The position numbers were made by a program, and so were the translations under genes. The notes beneath the pieces are model-generated. The model saw nothing but the letters and a program-made list of their open reading frames with translations, was not told the DNA's origin and made no database searches. Source: Bovifimicola sp050309585 (GTDB lineage Bacteria > Bacillota > Clostridia > Lachnospirales > Lachnospiraceae). From it: a stretch of 12,772 bases of DNA. The stretch lies in assembly GCA_050309585.1 (NCBI GenBank), contig JBNRML010000166.1, forward strand, positions 1-12,772, written 5' to 3'. Positions 12,642 through 12,772 of this stretch are shown here, in pieces. The stretch's first letter is position 1. Each line of letters starts with the position of its first letter.

Positions 12642-12742
12642 CAGGGCTATTTGCTTCTGAGCGAAGGCAAATAGCCCTGATGGCAGAAGAGAAACTGCCT
12701 GCGCAGATTTCTCTTCGCCTCTTCGCGTAAAGACGCTCAGAA
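12642..12742 (+). ncRNA. Highly structured leader with possible pseudoknot
   Basis: Hairpin 1: CAGGGCTATTTGC (12642-12654) with GCAAATAGCCCTG (12667-12679), 13 perfect pairs. Hairpin 2: GAAGAGAAA (12686-12694) with TTTCTCTTC (12708-12716), continued by CTGC (12695-12698) with GCAG (12703-12706) across a one-base bulge. The loop of hairpin 1, TTCTGAGCG (12655-12663), is exactly complementary to CGCTCAGAA (12734-12742), just before the ribosome site of the next gene. This could be a cis-regulatory RNA, or an origin of transfer of a mobile element. No known riboswitch consensus was recognised. Confidence 0.6.
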
Positions 12743-12754
12743 ATGAGGATTAGG

Positions 12755-12772
12755 ATGAGAAAGAATAGTATA
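12755..12772 (+). CDS. Start of an unknown gene (cut by window edge)
   Basis: ATG 12755 with GAGGA (12745-12749) five bases upstream; six codons are visible (MRKNSI). An in-frame ATG at 12743 lacks a ribosome site. Promoter and structured leader precede it. Too short to identify. Confidence 0.4.

Noticed and set aside
12676..12700. Hammerhead ribozyme core (CTGATG followed by GAAA)
   Set aside because: CTGATG is present, but the GAAA does not follow a stem II in the required place and no cleavage triplet context was found.

Overview
The window looks like an accessory, mobile-element-rich stretch of a low-G+C, Gram-positive chromosome, most likely a gut Clostridia of the Lachnospiraceae type. 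This rests on A/T-rich codon use, strong AGGAGG ribosome sites, short LxxC lipoproteins, an ISLre2 (UPF0236) transposase, a FlxA-like coiled-coil protein, a CtkA/HipA-like kinase remnant and a BlaI/BlaR1-type pair. No rRNA, tRNA, CRISPR array or core housekeeping operon is visible.

Layout. 1-202 (-): N-terminus of an IS transposase running off the left edge. 359-1093 (+): FlxA-like protein, followed by a small frameshifted gene. 1475-2917 (+): intact ISLre2 transposase with its own promoter and leader hairpins. 2943-3069: long nested palindrome. 3068-3373: unrecognised coding debris. 3376-3864 (+): NUDIX hydrolase. 4027-4428 (+): small lipoprotein with a clear promoter and terminator. 4582-5394 (+): five-helix membrane protein. 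5473-5628 (+): C-terminal remnant of an ABC-F ribosome-protection protein. 5894-9557 (+): lipoprotein, 100-aa protein, ABC ATPase and FtsX-type permease, closed by a terminator at 9606-9644. 9672-9917: an array of CCGTA boxes in alternating orientation. 9937-10434 (+): CDP-alcohol phosphatidyltransferase. 10445-12054: a decay zone holding two broken lipoprotein genes, a 44-codon BlaR1 stump, an intact BlaI-type repressor and a collapsed CtkA-like kinase. 12062-12517 (-): HTH partner of the kinase. 12587-12772 (+): promoter, highly structured leader and the first codons of a gene leaving the window.

The best-supported functional unit is the ABC operon, where an ATPase and a two-domain FtsX permease (MacB/antimicrobial-peptide type architecture) follow two small unknown genes. 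The BlaI gene keeps a TTACA-N2-TGTAA operator over its own promoter, but its sensor partner is truncated. The HTH gene keeps its promoter and a likely operator, but its kinase is dead.

The most unusual signal is the array at 9672-9917. Ten exact CCGTA boxes, five in each orientation, alternate with steps of 20-21 and 31-32 bp, close to two and three turns of B-DNA, giving a 52-53 bp period while most of the sequence between boxes has diverged. This looks like a same-face, multi-site platform for a DNA-binding protein immediately upstream of a lipid-synthesis gene. Second is the structured leader at 12642-12742, where the loop of a 13-bp hairpin is complementary over 9 nt to a downstream segment, as in a pseudoknot.
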